Position numbers and translations under genes: made by a program
Notes under the pieces: model-generated
Database searches by the model: none
Told to the model about the DNA's origin: nothing
Seen by the model: the letters and a program-made list of their open reading frames with translations, nothing else
Part shown: positions 62,370-64,000 of the stretch, in pieces
How positions within the stretch are numbered: the first letter of the stretch is position 1
How the letters are laid out: each line of letters begins with the position of its first letter
Origin: Gammaproteobacteria bacterium
GTDB taxonomy: Bacteria > Pseudomonadota > Gammaproteobacteria > Steroidobacterales > GCA-2729495
Direction: 5' to 3'
Assembly: GCA_020851975.1 (NCBI GenBank)
Contig: JADZBS010000023.1
Location: forward strand, 33,294 to 97,293
Length of the DNA stretch: 64,000 nt

Positions 62370-62489
62370 GGACGTAGTCTAGCGCTCAGAACGCGTGCGG
62401 TTTCAAGCGGGTACGCAGAAATGATCAGCCATCACGAAACCCCTGCAAAACCAGCCTCGCACGACCATGCCGTGCGCCGAAAGCTTTTT

Positions 62490-62521
62490 TTGCTTGGCTC
62501 CGGCGAAACCGTGTTTATACT
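62490..62521 (+). promoter_or_regulatory. Probable promoter of the HU-family gene
   Basis: After a T-run, TTGCTT (62490-62495) is followed about 18-20 bases later by TTTATACT (62514-62521), a good -35/-10 pair in an otherwise GC-rich region. The start codon is 45 bases further on, in a leader containing GGAG. Confidence 0.6.
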
Positions 62522-62565
62522 GCGACCCGGGACTTGATCTTTCACTCTCACGGAGTACTGCCAAA

Positions 62566-62877
62566 ATGTCGAAAAAGGGTGGCGCACCGACGAAGTCGGA
62601 TATCCTGAATCAGATTGCCAAGGACACCAAGCTGTCGCGCAAGCAGGCCAGCTCGGTGCTGGACTCGCTGAATGGGGTCATTCGCAAGAGCCTGCGCAGC
62701 AATGGCATGTTCACCATGCCGGGCCTGCTCAAGCTGAAGGTCGTCAAGAAGCCGGCGACCAAGGAGCGCGAGGGCACCAACCCGTTCACCGGCGAGAAGA
62801 TGGTCTTCAAGGCGAAGCCTGCTTCGAAGAAGGTCCGCGCTCTGCCGCTGAAGGCCCTCAAGAACATGGTCAACTGA
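62566..62877 (+). CDS. HU/IHF-family DNA-binding protein
   Basis: 103 residues. MSKKGGAPTKSDILNQIAKD begins it; LSRKQASSVLDSLNGVIRKS forms the dimer helices, and GTNPFTGEKMVFKAKPASKK is the DNA-contacting arm region (consensus RNPxTG). It belongs to the larger, Lys-rich HU-like proteins seen in Xanthomonadales-type genomes rather than to HupA/B or IHF proper. ATG 62566 is placed 11 bases after CGGAG. It has its own strong promoter and terminator, consistent with an abundant nucleoid protein. Confidence 0.93.
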   Translation: MSKKGGAPTKSDILNQIAKDTKLSRKQASSVLDSLNGVIRKSLRSNGMFTMPGLLKLKVVKKPATKEREGTNPFTGEKMVFKAKPASKKVRALPLKALKNMVN

Positions 62878-62937
62878 GGTTGACTGCGACAGAATACTGA
62901 ACGACAGGCCGCGGCAGCGCTGCGGCCCGAGTTACCT

Positions 62938-62974
62938 GCCCGGGGTGGCGCGAGCTGCCCCGGGCGTTTTTTTT
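62938..62974 (+). terminator. Rho-independent terminator of the HU-family gene
   Basis: GCCCGGGG (62938-62945) pairs with CCCCGGGC (62958-62965), followed by G and eight T residues (62967-62974), 60 bases beyond the HU stop. A textbook intrinsic terminator. Confidence 0.9.
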
Positions 62975-63003
62975 CGAAGCGGCGGACGGGAGAAGCCACC
63001 CCC

Positions 63004-64000
63004 ATGCGAACTGCCGTGCAAGCGGTACGCCGCCTGGCGGCCGACCTGGCACTGCCGGCCGACGACCTGCTGCGCGACCGGACTTACCGGCGCCTGTGGA
63101 TCTCGATCCTGATCAGCTCGTTCGGCGGCCAGATCACGCTGCTCGCCGTGCCGCTTACCGCGGCCGTGCTGCTGCACGCCACGCCGACCCAGATGGGCTT
63201 TCTGACCGCTGCGGAAGTCAGCGCCTTCGTGCTCTTCTCGCTGCCGGCCGGCGTCTGGCTCGACCGGGTGCGCAAGCTGCCGGTCTACGTGACCGGCGAA
63301 TCCCTGCTGGCCGTGACCGTGGCGCTCGTGCCGCTCGCCTGGTGGCTCGGCTGGCTGACGATGCCCTGGCTGTACGTCGTCGGCTTCGTCATCGGCAGCG
63401 TGCACACCGTCGCCGGCAGCGCGGCGCAGATCGTGCTGACCCAGATCGTCGGGCGCGAACGGCTGGTCGAAGCGCATGCGCGCAACGCGCTCGCCAACTC
63501 CACCGCCGAGGTCATGGGCCCGGGAGCAGCCGGGGCGCTGATCCGCCTGACCGGTGCACCACTCGCCCTGATCGCCGATGCGCTCCTGCTGGCGCTGGCG
63601 GCGCTGATCCTGCGCGGCATCCGCGTGACCGAAGGCGCCCGCCACACCGGTGCCGCATTCGGCGCGGCGCTGCGCGCCGGCGTGCGCTTCGTCGCCGGCA
63701 ACCGCCTGCTGCTGACGATGGCCGGCGCAGTCGGCGCCTGGCAGCTCTGCCACCACGCCGCACTGGTGGTGCAGATCCTGTTCGCCACGCGCGAGCTGGG
63801 GTTGAGCGCCGGCACGGTGGGGCTGTGCTACATCGCGCTCGGCGTCGGCACCGTGGTCTGCGGCGTCGTCGGCAGCCGGCTCTCGCGGCGTGTCGGCCCC
63901 GGGCCGGCCATGGTGCTCGGGTTCCTCGTCTCCGGTGTCGGCTGGTCGCTCGGGGCCCTGGCGCCGGCAGGGCCTGTCGGTGTCGCGGCCTTCGCAGCGA
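63004..64000 (+). CDS. Major facilitator superfamily transporter, 3' truncated by window edge
   Basis: ATG 63004 opens a frame that runs off the end of the window; 332 residues are visible. It begins MRTAVQAVRRLAADLALPAD. Helices resemble the MFS_3/enterobactin-exporter (EntS) type: RRLWISILISSFGGQITLLA, LFSLPAGVWLDRVRKLPVYV (the DRxxR loop between helices 2 and 3), AHARNALANSTAEVMGPGAA and GTVGLCYIALGVGTVVCGVV. About 9-10 of 12 expected helices are present. It is likely a drug or metabolite exporter; the substrate is unknown. The gene starts 30 bases after the HU terminator. Confidence 0.9.
   Translation, partial: MRTAVQAVRRLAADLALPADDLLRDRTYRRLWISILISSFGGQITLLAVPLTAAVLLHATPTQMGFLTAAEVSAFVLFSLPAGVWLDRVRKLPVYVTGESLLAVTVALVPLAWWLGWLTMPWLYVVGFVIGSVHTVAGSAAQIVLTQIVGRERLVEAHARNALANSTAEVMGPGAAGALIRLTGAPLALIADALLLALAALILRGIRVTEGARHTGAAFGAALRAGVRFVAGNRLLLTMAGAVGAWQLCHHAALVVQILFATRELGLSAGTVGLCYIALGVGTVVCGVVGSRLSRRVGPGPAMVLGFLVSGVGWSLGALAPAGPVGVAAFAA

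Overview
The window is GC-rich (roughly two-thirds GC by eye) chromosomal DNA, densely packed with housekeeping genes. It almost certainly comes from a gammaproteobacterium. The pilMNOPQ-aroK-aroB cluster divergent from a PBP1A gene, the tesA/ybbA/ybbP block, the yicC/rph and gmk-rpoZ-spoT-recG neighbourhood, and a Pseudomonas-like cox operon (coxB-coxA-ctaG-coxC-DUF2909-SURF1-ctaA) are all gammaproteobacterial arrangements. A PEP-CTERM protein, an LLM-class oxidoreductase and an Rhs protein suggest an environmental lineage such as Nevskiales, Steroidobacterales or Xanthomonadales relatives. The genus cannot be fixed from the sequence alone. No rRNA, tRNA, CRISPR array, prophage or complete insertion sequence was seen.

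Layout. 1-6.4 kb: the 3' part of a giant FG-GAP/Rhs-repeat protein, cut by the window start, followed by two small lipoprotein genes. 6.5-12.4 kb: NUDIX hydrolase, ybbP-ybbA ABC exporter, divergent tesA, an NmrA-type reductase and pyrF. 12.4-22.7 kb, minus strand: pilM-N-O-P-Q, an Ig-like lipoprotein gene, aroK, aroB and dgt. Upstream of pilM is a c-di-GMP-I (GEMM-I) riboswitch, in the gap shared with the divergent PBP1A gene (23-25.7 kb). 25.7-30.5 kb: nucleotidyltransferase-like gene, gltA, rpmE, then a PP2C-rph-rdgB operon; the rpmE/rdgB gap is AT-rich and carries three consensus DnaA boxes. 30.6-41.5 kb, mostly plus strand: yicC, an inserted block (PEP-CTERM protein, PspC, nitroreductase, LLM oxidoreductase) sprinkled with one repeat family, then gmk, rpoZ, spoT, ridA, recG and ubiA. 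41.5-44.1 kb: comF divergent from bioB-bioC. 44.2-51.4 kb: aa3 cytochrome oxidase operon with assembly factors. 51.4-58.9 kb: recQ, a repeat-filled gap, uvrD, trkA-trkH. 58.9-64 kb: TPR protein, a broken PIN toxin/antitoxin pair, an amidohydrolase, GIY-YIG and membrane proteins, an HU-family protein and a truncated MFS gene.

How it fits together. The most informative regulatory feature is the c-di-GMP aptamer in front of the type IV pilus alignment/secretin operon. It implies that second-messenger control acts on pilus assembly at the transcript level. Three unrelated families of long inverted repeats (REP/MITE-like) sit in intergenic gaps: around dgt, around the LLM gene, and between recQ and uvrD. 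One half-copy now encodes the C-terminal tail of the PEP-CTERM protein, and another palindrome lies over the dgt start region. Genes left of about 23 kb are mainly on the minus strand and genes right of about 30 kb mainly on the plus strand. Together with the DnaA boxes this makes an origin-proximal position plausible.
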